From assembly GCA_934373295.1 (NCBI GenBank), contig CAKROK010000048.1, forward strand, positions 1 through 16,693: 16,693 nucleotides of DNA, in the 5' to 3' direction. This stretch comes from an uncultured Christensenellaceae bacterium (GTDB taxonomy: Bacteria > Bacillota > Clostridia > Christensenellales > Christensenellaceae). The notes under the pieces were generated by a model that saw only the letters and a program-made list of their open reading frames with translations, made no database searches and had not been told where the DNA came from. Positions 1 to 7,141 of this stretch are shown piece by piece (within the stretch, counting starts at the first letter, position 1; every line of letters starts with the position of its first letter). Made by a program: the position numbers and the translations under genes.

Positions 1-15
1 CCGCAAAAACTAAGC

Positions 16-46
16 CCGCCCCCGCCCCTTGCGGGGCGGCGGGCGG
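16..46. repeat. GC-only hairpin within copy A
   Basis: CCGCCCC (22-28) pairs with GGGGCGG (33-39) around the loop TTGC. The stem continues outward, 16-21 with 41-46, after a single bulged C at 40, giving about 13 pairs that are nearly all G-C. There is no T-run on either side, so it is not a classical intrinsic terminator, although it would fold strongly in RNA or single-stranded DNA. Confidence 0.7.
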
Positions 47-49
47 CCA

Positions 50-91
50 CTTTCAAGCGTGAAACGGCATCCGCCGTTTCACGCTTGAAAG
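50..91. repeat. Perfect 19-bp inverted repeat with 4-nt loop
   Basis: Arm 50-68 is perfectly complementary to arm 73-91; the loop is ATCC (69-72). The left arm begins CTTTCAAGCGTGAAACGGC. It lies 56 bp beyond the fruK stop codon (fruK reads leftwards). No T-tract follows on either strand. It could act as a 3'-end RNA stabiliser or a rho-independent-like block, or it could simply be part of the mobile palindromic repeat. It is absent from copy B. Confidence 0.85.
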
Positions 92-146
92 CTGCGCCGC
101 GCCTTGTCGATAAGCTCGCTTTATAATCGCAGCGTATTCCTTTGCC

Positions 147-1067
147 TTATGTATAATCACCATTTTTCAGCTCTTCTGCCATCCTCATGACGTCCGCCCT
201 CCTCGCGATCCCCTCGCAAAAGGCGGTCGCGCCGCCCGCGGCAGTGCCTAAAAGCTGTGCATAGGCGACATCCCTCGTCTGGATATATCCCGCCAAAAAC
301 CCCGCGACCATCGAATCTCCTGCGCCGACGGAGTTTTTAAGCTCGCCGTGAGCCACGCCCATGTGATAGACTTTTCCGTCCTGCGCCGCGAGTATCGAGC
401 CGTCCCGACCCATGGAAACGAGCACGTTTTTCGCGCCCATTTCCCGCAGCTCACTCGCCGCCTGCTCGACTTCGCCGCGGCTCTTGGGCGCGTCTTCAAA
501 TATCTCGCCCAGCTCGTCCGCGTTGGGCTTTATTAGAAACGGATGGTATTTGAGCGCGCTTTTAAGGCGTTTTCCTCCCGTATCCACGGTGAAATTTATC
601 CCCCTGCCGTCAATCTCGGTCATTATCCGCTCGTATATGTCCTCGGGGACGCTTTTGGGCACGCTCCCCGAAAGCACGAGGTGATCTCCCTTTTTAATCC
701 CGTTCAACTTTGAAAACAGCTCGTCAATATCGCCCTTTGAAATCTCCGGCCCGTCCGAATTAATCTCAGTCTCATCGCCGCATTTCAGCTTTATGTTTAT
801 GCGCGTAAGTCCGTCTTTTAGGCATATAAAGTCAGTGGGTATGCCGCCTTGCGCCAGTCCCTCCTCTATCGCCCTTCCGGTAAACCCCGCGATAAACCCC
901 AGCGCGCACGTCCTTATGCCCAGCTCGTTTAACATGACGGACACGTTTATGCCCTTTCCTCCGAAAACTATGCTCTGCGCGTTTGCCCTATTAAGCCCAC
1001 CCTGCTTTAGCTCACTTAAAAAAACCACATGGTCTATCGCCGGGTTTAAAGTCAATGTGTATATCAA
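147..1067 (-). CDS. fruK: 1-phosphofructokinase / PfkB-family sugar-phosphate kinase
   Basis: A 306-aa PfkB/ribokinase-family kinase, the usual length for FruK. It most likely phosphorylates fructose-1-phosphate with ATP to fructose-1,6-bisphosphate in the cytoplasm, downstream of a fructose PTS. The N-terminus MIYTLTLNPAIDHV is typical of the FruK/LacC branch. GGKGINVS (36-43) is the family substrate-binding motif, and GAGDS (248-252) holds the catalytic base Asp251 and the anion hole. The start is TTG (1065-1067), chosen because a perfect AGGAGG (1075-1080) lies 7 nt upstream. No PTS or DeoR-type fru regulator gene is visible here, so substrate is assigned by family only. Tagatose-6-phosphate kinase (LacC) is the main alternative. 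The 3' end runs into repeat copy A. Confidence 0.9.
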   Translation of the reverse strand: MIYTLTLNPAIDHVVFLSELKQGGLNRANAQSIVFGGKGINVSVMLNELGIRTCALGFIAGFTGRAIEEGLAQGGIPTDFICLKDGLTRINIKLKCGDETEINSDGPEISKGDIDELFSKLNGIKKGDHLVLSGSVPKSVPEDIYERIMTEIDGRGINFTVDTGGKRLKSALKYHPFLIKPNADELGEIFEDAPKSRGEVEQAASELREMGAKNVLVSMGRDGSILAAQDGKVYHMGVAHGELKNSVGAGDSMVAGFLAGYIQTRDVAYAQLLGTAAGGATAFCEGIARRADVMRMAEELKNGDYT

Positions 1068-1230
1068 AGCGCGTCCTCCTTTATTTCTTCTCGCGGATTA
1101 TTATTGCCCTATCCGCCCGTTTTATGAAGCTCAAAGGAGAACGCATGATATTATTTTTCCACTGCCGAAATACGTTTTTTAACAATTTCATTAGACGTCA
1201 GATTGTCTAAAATGCCTGATTTTTCGTCAT

Positions 1231-1446
1231 TTATTTGTACGGCTTCGGCTCATCCGTCCTTCCGAAAATGTAATCCGTGGATACGCCGTAATGATCTGCG
1301 AGCATACAAATAAACCTTGCGGGGATGTCCCGCTTGCCCAACTCATAATTGCTGTATACGCGCTGGTCGATGCCCAAAAGCGCCGCAATTTCCTTCTGTC
1401 TATAGTCTCCGTCCTCGCGCAGATCTCTAAGTCTCTTCAAGTACAT
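1231..1446 (-). CDS. Small XRE/Cro-family HTH transcriptional regulator
   Basis: A 71-aa single-domain DNA-binding protein. A helix-turn-helix (about residues 17-38, QKEIAALLGIDQRVYSNYE) follows the Cro/C1 pattern: a Q-x-E-I-A scaffold, an LGI turn and a recognition helix ending in S-x-Y-E-x-G. The C-terminal helix ADHYGVSTDYIFGRTDEP is typical of short XRE regulators. A GAGGTGA ribosome binding site sits 5 nt before the ATG. The gene is divergent from the 68-aa ORF at 1539, and paired boxes between them (1473-1513) are the likely operators, so it probably represses itself and that neighbour. No effector domain is present, and the signal it answers to is unknown. Confidence 0.88.
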   Translation of the reverse strand: MYLKRLRDLREDGDYRQKEIAALLGIDQRVYSNYELGKRDIPARFICMLADHYGVSTDYIFGRTDEPKPYK

Positions 1447-1472
1447 AAACTCACCTCACGGTCAGTATATGT

Positions 1473-1513
1473 ACTATCGTTTGATTGTATTGATTTTACC
1501 ATCATTTGATAGT
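1473..1513. promoter_or_regulatory. Paired operator-like boxes between xre and the divergent small ORF
   Basis: ATCGTTTGAT (1476-1485) and ATCATTTGAT (1501-1510) are 9/10 identical direct repeats, 25 bp centre to centre, and each is itself ATC-N4-GAT. The outer bases ACTATC (1473-1478) and GATAGT (1508-1513) also make the whole 41-bp block an inverted repeat. The right box sits in the spacer of the plus-strand promoter 1490-1518. This is the expected layout for binding by a dimeric XRE protein; binding itself is inferred. Confidence 0.6.
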
Positions 1514-1518
1514 AAAAT
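1490..1518 (+). promoter_or_regulatory. Sigma-A-type promoter for the 68-aa ORF
   Basis: TTGATT (1490-1495), a 17-bp spacer, then TAAAAT (1513-1518), followed 20 bp later by the start codon at 1539. The spacer contains the right-hand ATCATTTGAT box, so repressor binding there would block polymerase. Confidence 0.5.
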
Positions 1519-1538
1519 TATATTGAGGTGATTTACAT

Positions 1539-1745
1539 ATGATGAACAAATCCGATCACAACGCCGCGCTTTTAAGCGAGACGGAAAAACTTAACGATAT
1601 GGCAAACGAGCGCATAATATCGGGCAGGCCGCTCTGCGATGATGAGCTTATAGCCCAAAAGAGGCTGGTCGAAAGCCTCATCGCGAATGAAGAGCCCTCT
1701 CAAAGCACCGATATTTCCCCGGATTCGGAGCACCTCGAGCCGTGA
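1539..1745 (+). CDS. Small acidic protein of unknown function, divergent from xre
   Basis: A 68-aa ORF rich in Asp/Glu with no hydrophobic segment, hence probably cytoplasmic; I do not recognise a family. The case for it being real is its context. A full GAGGTGAT ribosome binding site (1525-1532) lies 6 nt upstream (9 nt from the second ATG at 1542, an equally possible start). A plausible promoter at 1490-1518 precedes it, and XRE-type boxes overlap that promoter. Its last 46 nt run antisense over the end of the decarboxylase gene (1700-1745). It also contains the hairpin (1661-1679) that looks like the decarboxylase's terminator. Residues 1-50 look helical. It could be a repressor partner or antirepressor, but nothing in the sequence proves this. 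Confidence 0.6.
   Translation: MMNKSDHNAALLSETEKLNDMANERIISGRPLCDDELIAQKRLVESLIANEEPSQSTDISPDSEHLEP
1657..1679 (-). terminator. Intrinsic terminator of the decarboxylase, inside the small ORF
   Basis: Read leftwards, GAGGCT-TTCGACC-AGCCTC followed by TTTT (plus-strand AAAA, 1657-1660). The 6-bp stem is 1661-1666 with 1674-1679. It starts about 21 nt past the decarboxylase stop, the normal position for a terminator. The stem is short and the T-run only four bases, so it may leak. Confidence 0.45.
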
Positions 1746-3076
1746 AGCTCGATACCCCTTTGCGGCGCAAGCGCTATGAACTGCGCAACCTCGCGCGTTA
1801 TCAGCTCGCCCGGCGCGGCTATCGGTATGCCCGGCGGATATGCGAATACGTTTTCCGCGCAGATCTTCCCCTCGCAGTCCAGCGCGCTAATATGCCTTGA
1901 TTTTCTAAACGCCGCCGCGTACATGGGCATTTGCTGCGCCGCCGCTGGTATGCGCATTATCGGCTCGGGGGCTTTTTTGCTCAATCGACCGTCAATTTCG
2001 ATGAGCGCCGCGGATAGCCTTTCAAAGCTCTGAGCATCGTCGCACACCGTCGTTATGAGCACGGCGTAATCGGCATACGCCATCTCTATCTCTATTTTAA
2101 ACTCATCGCGCAGTATCTTGGAAAGCTGCGTTCCGTTTACGTCTGCGCGCGAGCAATCAACGACTATCCTCGACGGATCGTCGTAATGCTTTATTTTAAG
2201 CGTTTTTAGCCGCGTGCTTTCATAAAACCGCCGCAGATTTTCATTCAGCTCATAAAAAAGCTCTTTCGATCCATCCTCCATAACGCGCACACATTCATCT
2301 ATCGCCGCCATCAATATATAACTCGGGCTGGTCGTCTCGTATATGCTGAGCGCATATGCGCAAAGCTCCTCGTCCGCGTTTTTGCCCGTCGCCAAAAGTG
2401 CGCATTGCGTGAGCGCGGGCAATGTCTTATGCAGGCTCATTATGACGTAATCTGCGCCCTGTCTTACGGGATTTTGCGGAAAGCCCGCGTCAAAGCCGAA
2501 ATGCGCCCCGTGCGCCGCATCCACAATCAACGGAACATCCTTTTCAAGGCATATTTGGGCGATTTTTTGTATATCGCTGACCACTCCCTCAAACGTGGGG
2601 GAGGTTATGAACACGGCGGTCACGTCGCCGTGTTCCTCAAGCGCGGTTTTTACATCCTCCGGCGAAATTTCACCCATTATGCCCGTTTCGTCCGTCTTTG
2701 GATACAGATAGCTCGTCTCCAGCCGGTTTATCACAGCCGCGTTATATGCGGATTTATGGCAGTTTCTGCTCATGAGCAGCCTGCCCTTGCCCCGCGTCGC
2801 CGCCGTCACAGCCGCCAAAATGCCCGCGCTCGAGCCGTTCACGAGCGGATAGCACCTATGCGCGCCGTAAAGTGCCGCCGCTCTTTTCGACGTATCTAAA
2901 AGCACGCCGCCCATGTCGTGGAGGTTGTCAAAGCCCTCTATCTCCGTTATGTCGATCTCCACGGGCAGACCGTTTAAAAATTCCGCATTTCTCTTATGCC
3001 CGGGCATGTGCATGGGCAGATAGCCCTCTTTCCCGTGCCGTTTCAGCTTTTCATAAAGCCCGTCATTTCCGCTCAT
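1700..3076 (-). CDS. Orn/Lys/Arg decarboxylase family protein (PLP-dependent)
   Basis: A fold-type-I PLP enzyme of the Gram-positive Orn/Lys/Arg decarboxylase family (SpeA/YaaO type), acting in polyamine or cadaverine formation in the cytoplasm. Counting from the second ATG (458 aa): MPGHK near 24-28 (family N-terminal signature), the PLP-ring Asp and following His in DAAHGAH (about 186-192), and the Schiff-base lysine in SLHKT (Lys217). The large domain is followed by the family C-terminal domain, which contains FAYPPGIP. Start: an ATG at 3082 has only 3 nt to the GGAG at 3086-3089, whereas the ATG at 3076 has 9 nt, so 3076 is preferred. It lies downstream of pth but behind a possible terminator (3102-3120). 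Which amino acid it decarboxylates cannot be told from sequence. Confidence 0.88.
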   Translation of the reverse strand: MSGNDGLYEKLKRHGKEGYLPMHMPGHKRNAEFLNGLPVEIDITEIEGFDNLHDMGGVLLDTSKRAAALYGAHRCYPLVNGSSAGILAAVTAATRGKGRLLMSRNCHKSAYNAAVINRLETSYLYPKTDETGIMGEISPEDVKTALEEHGDVTAVFITSPTFEGVVSDIQKIAQICLEKDVPLIVDAAHGAHFGFDAGFPQNPVRQGADYVIMSLHKTLPALTQCALLATGKNADEELCAYALSIYETTSPSYILMAAIDECVRVMEDGSKELFYELNENLRRFYESTRLKTLKIKHYDDPSRIVVDCSRADVNGTQLSKILRDEFKIEIEMAYADYAVLITTVCDDAQSFERLSAALIEIDGRLSKKAPEPIMRIPAAAQQMPMYAAAFRKSRHISALDCEGKICAENVFAYPPGIPIAAPGELITREVAQFIALAPQRGIELHGSRCSESGEISVL

Positions 3077-3085
3077 CCGCATTTT

Positions 3086-3089
3086 CTCC
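3086..3089 (-). promoter_or_regulatory. Ribosome binding site that decides the decarboxylase start
   Basis: GGAG on the minus strand. Spacing is 3 nt to the upstream ATG (3082) and 9 nt to the in-frame ATG at 3076. The second spacing is normal for translation initiation, so the protein probably begins MSGNDG rather than MRMSGNDG. Confidence 0.6.
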
Positions 3090-3101
3090 GTCTATAAAAC
3101 A

Positions 3102-3120
3102 GGAGCTTTTTAAAAGCCCC
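3102..3120 (-). terminator. Possible terminator/attenuator between pth and the decarboxylase
   Basis: Read leftwards, GGGGCTTTT-A-AAAAGCTCC, then TGTTTTAT. The arms (3112-3120 and 3102-3110) pair with one G-U, and the inner A/T part would open as the loop. It lies about 20 nt past the pth stop. The T-run is interrupted and the loop is A/T-only, so partial readthrough into the decarboxylase gene is likely. Confidence 0.4.
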
Positions 3121-3141
3121 TTTGTTGTTTGCTAACCCATT

Positions 3142-3705
3142 CTACCTTTGGTTATATTCGTTCATCGCCTTGTCCACCCCCTCCGAGACTATCACCTCCA
3201 CGGCCTTCGCCGCGCGGGTACACGCCTCCTCGAGCGTCTTTTTATCGTTCCCCTTGAGCTTTTGGAGGACGTAATCCGCAAGCTGCATATAGGGCGGATT
3301 TTTGCCTATGCCTATCCTCACACGCGCAAAGCCGTATGTCTTTAACGCGGCGACTATGGAGCGCATTCCGTTGTGCGTCCCCGCGCTGCCCGACGGGCGT
3401 ATGCGCAGCTTGCCCGCGTCCAGGTCGATGTCGTCATAAAGCACGATGATGTCCTTCGGATCCGGCTTATAGAAGCGGTACGCCTCGATAACGCTGTCCC
3501 CCGAGAGGTTCATGTATGTCGCAGGCTTCAATAACACGACCTTTTTGCCGTTTATCGTCCCCTCCGCGACGTTTCCCTTAAACCTCTTTTTATTAAAGCG
3601 CAGACCGTTTCGCTTCGCGAGCTCGTCTATCGCCATAAAGCCCATGTTGTGCCGCGTGTTCTTGTATTTTAAGCCTATGTTTCCCAGTCCTACTATGAGA
3701 TACAT
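3142..3705 (-). CDS. pth: Peptidyl-tRNA hydrolase
   Basis: A 187-aa Pth that cleaves peptidyl-tRNA released from stalled ribosomes and recycles the tRNA. Visible family residues: Asn9 and catalytic His19 in GLGN...NTRHNMG, Asn66 in PATYMNLSG, the Asp91/92 pair in LYDDIDL, and the GSAGTHNG loop (106-113), where most family members have GGHNG. Position 10 is Ile in GNIG, where Pro is usual (GNPG); this is a mild oddity that spares the catalytic residues. The ATG lies 2 nt after the glmU stop, so translation is probably coupled. A glmU-pth neighbourhood is common in Firmicutes, supporting the assignment. Confidence 0.95.
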   Translation of the reverse strand: MYLIVGLGNIGLKYKNTRHNMGFMAIDELAKRNGLRFNKKRFKGNVAEGTINGKKVVLLKPATYMNLSGDSVIEAYRFYKPDPKDIIVLYDDIDLDAGKLRIRPSGSAGTHNGMRSIVAALKTYGFARVRIGIGKNPPYMQLADYVLQKLKGNDKKTLEEACTRAAKAVEVIVSEGVDKAMNEYNQR

Positions 3706-3707
3706 CT

Positions 3708-5093
3708 TTACTTCTCTTTCTTCTGATTCTTATATCTGCCCTTTGCCCAGCCGGGGAGCACCGTCTCCCGTGCGCGCGCTATGAGCAGGCTGTCCGCGGG
3801 CACGTCCTTTGTGACCGTCGCTCCCGCGGCGATATAGCTGCCCTCGCCGACCTCAACGGGTGCGATAAGGTTTGTATTGCAGCCTATAAACGCGCCGTCG
3901 CCCACCTTGCTCCTCGCCTTTTTCTGCCCGTCATAGTTCACGAACACCACGCCGCAGCCGACGTTTATGTTCTCTCCCATGTCGCCGTCGCCAATATACG
4001 TCAAATGAGAGACCTTCGTGCCGTTGCCTATATTGGAGTTTTTGACCTCCACAAAGTCGCCTATGCGGCAATTTTCGCCGATTTTAGAGCCGGGGCGCAG
4101 ATATGCATACGGACCGACCTGCGTATACGCGCCCACAACGCTGTCTATGAGCACGGAGTTCTGCACGCTCGCGTCTTTGCCAACATGCGAGTTCACGATC
4201 CTGCTGCCCTGATATATCACCGCGCCCTCGTCGATGACGCTTTTTCCCTCTATCACCACGCCGGGGTAAATCACCGCGTCGCGGGCTATTCTCACATCCG
4301 CGTCGATATAGCAGCTTTCCGGATCTATCATGGTCACGCCGTTCAGCATATGCGCGTCGTTTATGCGCTCTCTCAATATCTTCGCACATGCGGCGAGCTG
4401 GCGCTTATCGTTCACGCCCTCGCCCTCGGTATAGTCCTCCAGCGGGAGCGCGCCCACCTTTGCGCCCTCATTTCTTATAAGCTCGATGGTGTCGGTCAGG
4501 TAGTATTCGCCGTTTTTGTTATTGGGCGTGAGCTTTTCGAGATTTCTCAGCAGCGCCGCCGTCTCAAAGCAGTATACGGAGATATTGACCTCGTTTATCG
4601 CGCGCTGGGCGTCCGTCGCGTCCTTATGCTCTATTATTCCCTTTACACCGCCCATATCGTCGCGCAGTATGCGTCCGTAGCCGGTAGGGTCGGGGAGTAT
4701 CGCCGTCAATATCATAGCGCCGTAACGGCCGTTTTGCGTATATTCGCAAAGTCTCTTTATGGAATCCGCACGCATGAGCGGCATATCCCCCGCGAGCACG
4801 ACCACATAGTCGCTCCCGCTTTCGATTATCTGCTGCTTTGCGCATAATACGGCGTGTCCCGTGCCCTTTCTCTCCTGCTGGAGAGCATAGCTGCACCTAT
4901 CTCCGAAATAGTCGGGAAGAGCGCTGCCGCCGCTTCCGTATACGACGATGGGGCGCTTACCCGTGGCGTCCACCGCCGCGCGCGCTACCCACTCGCACAT
5001 GGGCAGGCCCGCCGCCCTGTTCAAAACCTTGGGCGTGGAGGATTTCATCCTCGTTCCCTCGCCCGCCGCCAATATCAAAACACTGCAATTCAT
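3708..5093 (-). CDS. glmU: Bifunctional UDP-GlcNAc pyrophosphorylase / GlcN-1-P acetyltransferase
   Basis: A 461-aa GlmU making UDP-N-acetylglucosamine for peptidoglycan and teichoic acids. It acetylates glucosamine-1-phosphate with acetyl-CoA and then transfers UMP from UTP. N-terminal nucleotidyltransferase domain (about 1-230): LAAGEGTRM (8-16), Lys22 in the PK motif, AGDMP (101-105, metal-binding Asp103) and Asn228 in GVNDK. A linker leads to a left-handed beta-helix of hexapeptide repeats (about 252-445). The catalytic His363 in KVSHLTYIGD aligns with the E. coli residue. Start ATG with AAAGGAG upstream in the 16-nt gap after the Nudix gene. Full length, with no missing motif seen. Confidence 0.96.
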   Translation of the reverse strand: MNCSVLILAAGEGTRMKSSTPKVLNRAAGLPMCEWVARAAVDATGKRPIVVYGSGGSALPDYFGDRCSYALQQERKGTGHAVLCAKQQIIESGSDYVVVLAGDMPLMRADSIKRLCEYTQNGRYGAMILTAILPDPTGYGRILRDDMGGVKGIIEHKDATDAQRAINEVNISVYCFETAALLRNLEKLTPNNKNGEYYLTDTIELIRNEGAKVGALPLEDYTEGEGVNDKRQLAACAKILRERINDAHMLNGVTMIDPESCYIDADVRIARDAVIYPGVVIEGKSVIDEGAVIYQGSRIVNSHVGKDASVQNSVLIDSVVGAYTQVGPYAYLRPGSKIGENCRIGDFVEVKNSNIGNGTKVSHLTYIGDGDMGENINVGCGVVFVNYDGQKKARSKVGDGAFIGCNTNLIAPVEVGEGSYIAAGATVTKDVPADSLLIARARETVLPGWAKGRYKNQKKEK

Positions 5094-5109
5094 GAAAAAA
5101 GCTCTCCTT

Positions 5110-5919
5110 TTATTTCGCGTTATACGGAGGAAAGACCGTCAACTCGCCGTTTTCCTCATAAAGCATATCGTTTTTAACCTCATCCGTCGCGATAAACGCC
5201 GCGCGCAGCACGTCCTCAAACGCATTTTTCGAAAAGCGGCTGCCCAGCGCGCCGCAGACCATGTCGGAGTGCAAAAGCCGCTCACGCAGCGCGATAAAGC
5301 TCTTTAAAACCGCCTCGGCATGGTCAAACGCCATATCGCCGTCGCACGTCACGTCAAAAACGCGGGCGGGCTGCTTTTGAGAGTAGTCGGCGGTCTCATC
5401 CGCCGCAAGCTCTATAACATTATCCTGCCCTTTAAGCTGCATTATATAATGCGTCTTTATCGCGTCGTCCTGTCTCGTCTTATTCTCCTCAAACCGTGCG
5501 ACTTCATACCATCCCGCGGATGCGGCATCGTCCCCCGCGTGCGCAGTCACGTCGCGGACGTTCGTAAGGGCGATGTACTCCGGCGTTATTACGCGCTGGC
5601 GCGGGTCCCTTTCCGGCTCGGACAACACGCAGTGCAAAAACGCCTCCATGCCCGATATGCCCGTTTCCTCCAAAAGCTCCCTGCCCACGGCGGTCTCGAG
5701 ATCTTCATCCTTATTCAAAAATCCGCCGGGCAGCGCCATATCCCCCTTATAGGGGAAGCCGCCCCGCCTTATCAGCAGGAGCTTCATCGCGCGCGCGTTT
5801 TCGTCAAACGCATACACCGCAAGATCGACCGTCACCGCAGGATTGGGATAGTACTTCGTCGGGTCATACGCCGCGATATACGCCGCCTCCTCCGCTGTTT
5901 TGGGAACATACTTTTTCAT
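5110..5919 (-). CDS. Nudix hydrolase, ADP-ribose pyrophosphatase / NrtR-like
   Basis: A 269-aa protein with a complete Nudix box (66-88), G-x5-E-x7-REL-x-EE-x-G-I, which binds Mg2+ and hydrolyses a nucleoside diphosphate linked to another moiety. The N-terminal lead-in (DPTKYYPNPAVTVDLAV, then KLLLIRRGGFPYKG and ALPGGF) is typical of the ADP-ribose/NrtR-like branch. The C-terminal ~80 residues (FDHAEAVLKSFIALRERL onward) resemble the winged-helix tail of NrtR-type proteins but are weakly conserved, so DNA binding is uncertain. The start codon is 1 nt after the mnmA stop, and the GAGGTGA at the end of mnmA acts as its ribosome binding site, which indicates coupled translation. The substrate is not determined by the sequence. 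Confidence 0.85.
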   Translation of the reverse strand: MKKYVPKTAEEAAYIAAYDPTKYYPNPAVTVDLAVYAFDENARAMKLLLIRRGGFPYKGDMALPGGFLNKDEDLETAVGRELLEETGISGMEAFLHCVLSEPERDPRQRVITPEYIALTNVRDVTAHAGDDAASAGWYEVARFEENKTRQDDAIKTHYIMQLKGQDNVIELAADETADYSQKQPARVFDVTCDGDMAFDHAEAVLKSFIALRERLLHSDMVCGALGSRFSKNAFEDVLRAAFIATDEVKNDMLYEENGELTVFPPYNAK

Positions 5920-5920
5920 A

Positions 5921-6988
5921 TCAGCTTATCACCTCTTCAATAACGCCGCCGCCCAGACATTCCTCGCCGTCATACAGCACGGCGAACTGCCCGGGGGTGA
6001 GCGCCCTCTGCTTTTCGTCAAACTCTATAAACACCCGCTCGCCCTCGATATGCGCCGTACACGGCTGATCGGGCTGGCGATACCTCGCCTTGCAGCAAAG
6101 GTGCTTTTCCCTCCAATCGGGCGGGTTAATGAAGTTAAATCTCTCCGTCCTGAGTGCGCGGGAGTAAAGTTCGGGCGAATCCGCGCCCTGCTCTACATAT
6201 AATATGTTATTTTCCATATCCTTTTTAACGACGAACCAACGCTCGCACGTCCCTCGTCCGCCGATGTTAAGGCCGCGCCGCTGACCTAATGTATAGTACA
6301 TGAGTCCCTCGTGCTGACCGATATATTCACCGGAAAGCGTGCGCATTTCGCCCTTTTGCGCGGGAAGATACTGCTTTAAAAACTGCCGGAACTTTCTTTC
6401 GCCTATAAAGCATATGCCCGTGCTGTCCTTCTTTTTGGCGACGGGTATGCCCGCCTCCTCGGCGATCTTTCTCACCTGCGGCTTTGTCAGATCACCTACG
6501 GGGAATATTATCCTGTCTAATTGCTCGCGCGACAACATACATAAAAAATACGTCTGATCCTTATTGCTATCCACACCCTTTAAGAGGTGTATCCCCTCGT
6601 TAGAAAGGCGTGCGTAATGCCCCGTCGCCATGTAGTCCGCGCCCGTGGACAGCGCGAAATCCTTAAACGCGGCGAACTTTATCTCCCTGTTGCAGAGTAC
6701 ATCCGGATTGGGCGTGCGTCCGCTCTTGTATTCATTTAAAAAATACGTGAACACCCTGTTCCAGTATTCCTCCGTAAAATTTACGGTATAATAAGGTATG
6801 CCGATATGGTCACAGACCGCGCGCACGTCGTCATAATCCTGCGCGGCGGTACACTCGCCCATATCGTCCGTTTCATCCCAGTTTTTCATGAAAATGCCGC
6901 ACACGTCATAGCCCTGCTCCTTTAGCAAAAGCGCGCTCACGGCGGAATCCACCCCGCCGGACATGCCCACGGCGACTCTTTCAGGCAT
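5921..6988 (-). CDS. mnmA: tRNA-specific 2-thiouridylase MnmA
   Basis: A 355-aa enzyme that thiolates U34 of Lys, Glu and Gln tRNAs using ATP and a persulfide sulfur donor. The PP-loop SGGVDS (10-15) binds ATP. Cys99 in NPDVLCNREIKF is the nucleophile/disulfide partner, and Cys193 in STGICFIGERKF is the persulfide-carrying catalytic Cys. TGHYAR (about 122-127) and YTLGQRRGL are further family blocks, and the C-terminal beta-barrel (about 290-355) is present. Length is normal. The ATG is set by GGAGG (6997-7001) 8 nt upstream and a consensus promoter at 7028-7056. It is the first gene of the leftward mnmA-Nudix-glmU-pth operon. No adjacent cysteine desulfurase is seen. Confidence 0.96.
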   Translation of the reverse strand: MPERVAVGMSGGVDSAVSALLLKEQGYDVCGIFMKNWDETDDMGECTAAQDYDDVRAVCDHIGIPYYTVNFTEEYWNRVFTYFLNEYKSGRTPNPDVLCNREIKFAAFKDFALSTGADYMATGHYARLSNEGIHLLKGVDSNKDQTYFLCMLSREQLDRIIFPVGDLTKPQVRKIAEEAGIPVAKKKDSTGICFIGERKFRQFLKQYLPAQKGEMRTLSGEYIGQHEGLMYYTLGQRRGLNIGGRGTCERWFVVKKDMENNILYVEQGADSPELYSRALRTERFNFINPPDWREKHLCCKARYRQPDQPCTAHIEGERVFIEFDEKQRALTPGQFAVLYDGEECLGGGVIEEVIS

Positions 6989-7027
6989 ATTTAACGCCTC
7001 CGATTTCGTTCATATATAATCGTATTC

Positions 7028-7056
7028 ATTATATTATCTCGCCGCGGGAAAGTCAA
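7028..7056 (-). promoter_or_regulatory. Consensus promoter of the mnmA-glmU-pth operon
   Basis: On the minus strand, TTGACT (7056-7051), a 17-bp spacer, then TATAAT (7033-7028). Transcription should start near 7021, giving a leader of about 33 nt before the mnmA ATG. Confidence 0.8.
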
Positions 7057-7111
7057 ATTATCGCGTGTTTCGATGAAGTTTCTTTTTGTGTATGTCTTAC
7101 GTAAAATGAAT

Positions 7112-7141
7112 AAAAAGGTTTCTTTGCTTCGCAAAGCTCCA
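7112..7141. repeat. 30-bp repeat with small hairpin, first copy
   Basis: Identical to 7365-7394 at 29 of 30 positions (T instead of G at 7121). It contains the hairpin CTTTGC-TTC-GCAAAG preceded by AAAAAGGTT. It lies about 55 bp upstream of the mnmA promoter -35. Confidence 0.8.

Larger units (their letters stand above)
1..129. repeat. Modular palindromic repeat, copy A (cut by window start)
   Basis: Begins with the right arm of a hairpin (CCGCAAAAACTAAGCCCGCC) that is also found at 7431-7450. It ends with a tail, AAGCTCGCTTTATAATCG (112-129), that is also found at 7460-7477. Between the two shared ends lie about 83 bp that copy B lacks; they carry two strong hairpins (16-46 and 50-91). The stretch 92-103 (CTGCGCCGCGCC) is the reverse complement of a module in copy C (16660-16671). 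The element sits about 18 bp past the fruK stop. Seen directly: the shared blocks. Inferred: that they form one repeat family. Confidence 0.75.

Noticed and set aside
1191..1210. Inverted repeat TTAGAC-N8-GTCTAA between fruK and the XRE gene
   Set aside because: Arms of only 6 bp in A/T-rich sequence without a T-run; too weak to call a terminator or operator.
4005..4847. 280-codon plus-strand reading frame
   Set aside because: It lies wholly antisense to glmU, whose motifs are complete. The long open frame is a by-product of GC-rich codon use in glmU, with no own signals.
5320..5943. 207-codon plus-strand reading frame
   Set aside because: Antisense to the Nudix gene, Arg/His-rich shadow composition, no ribosome binding site.
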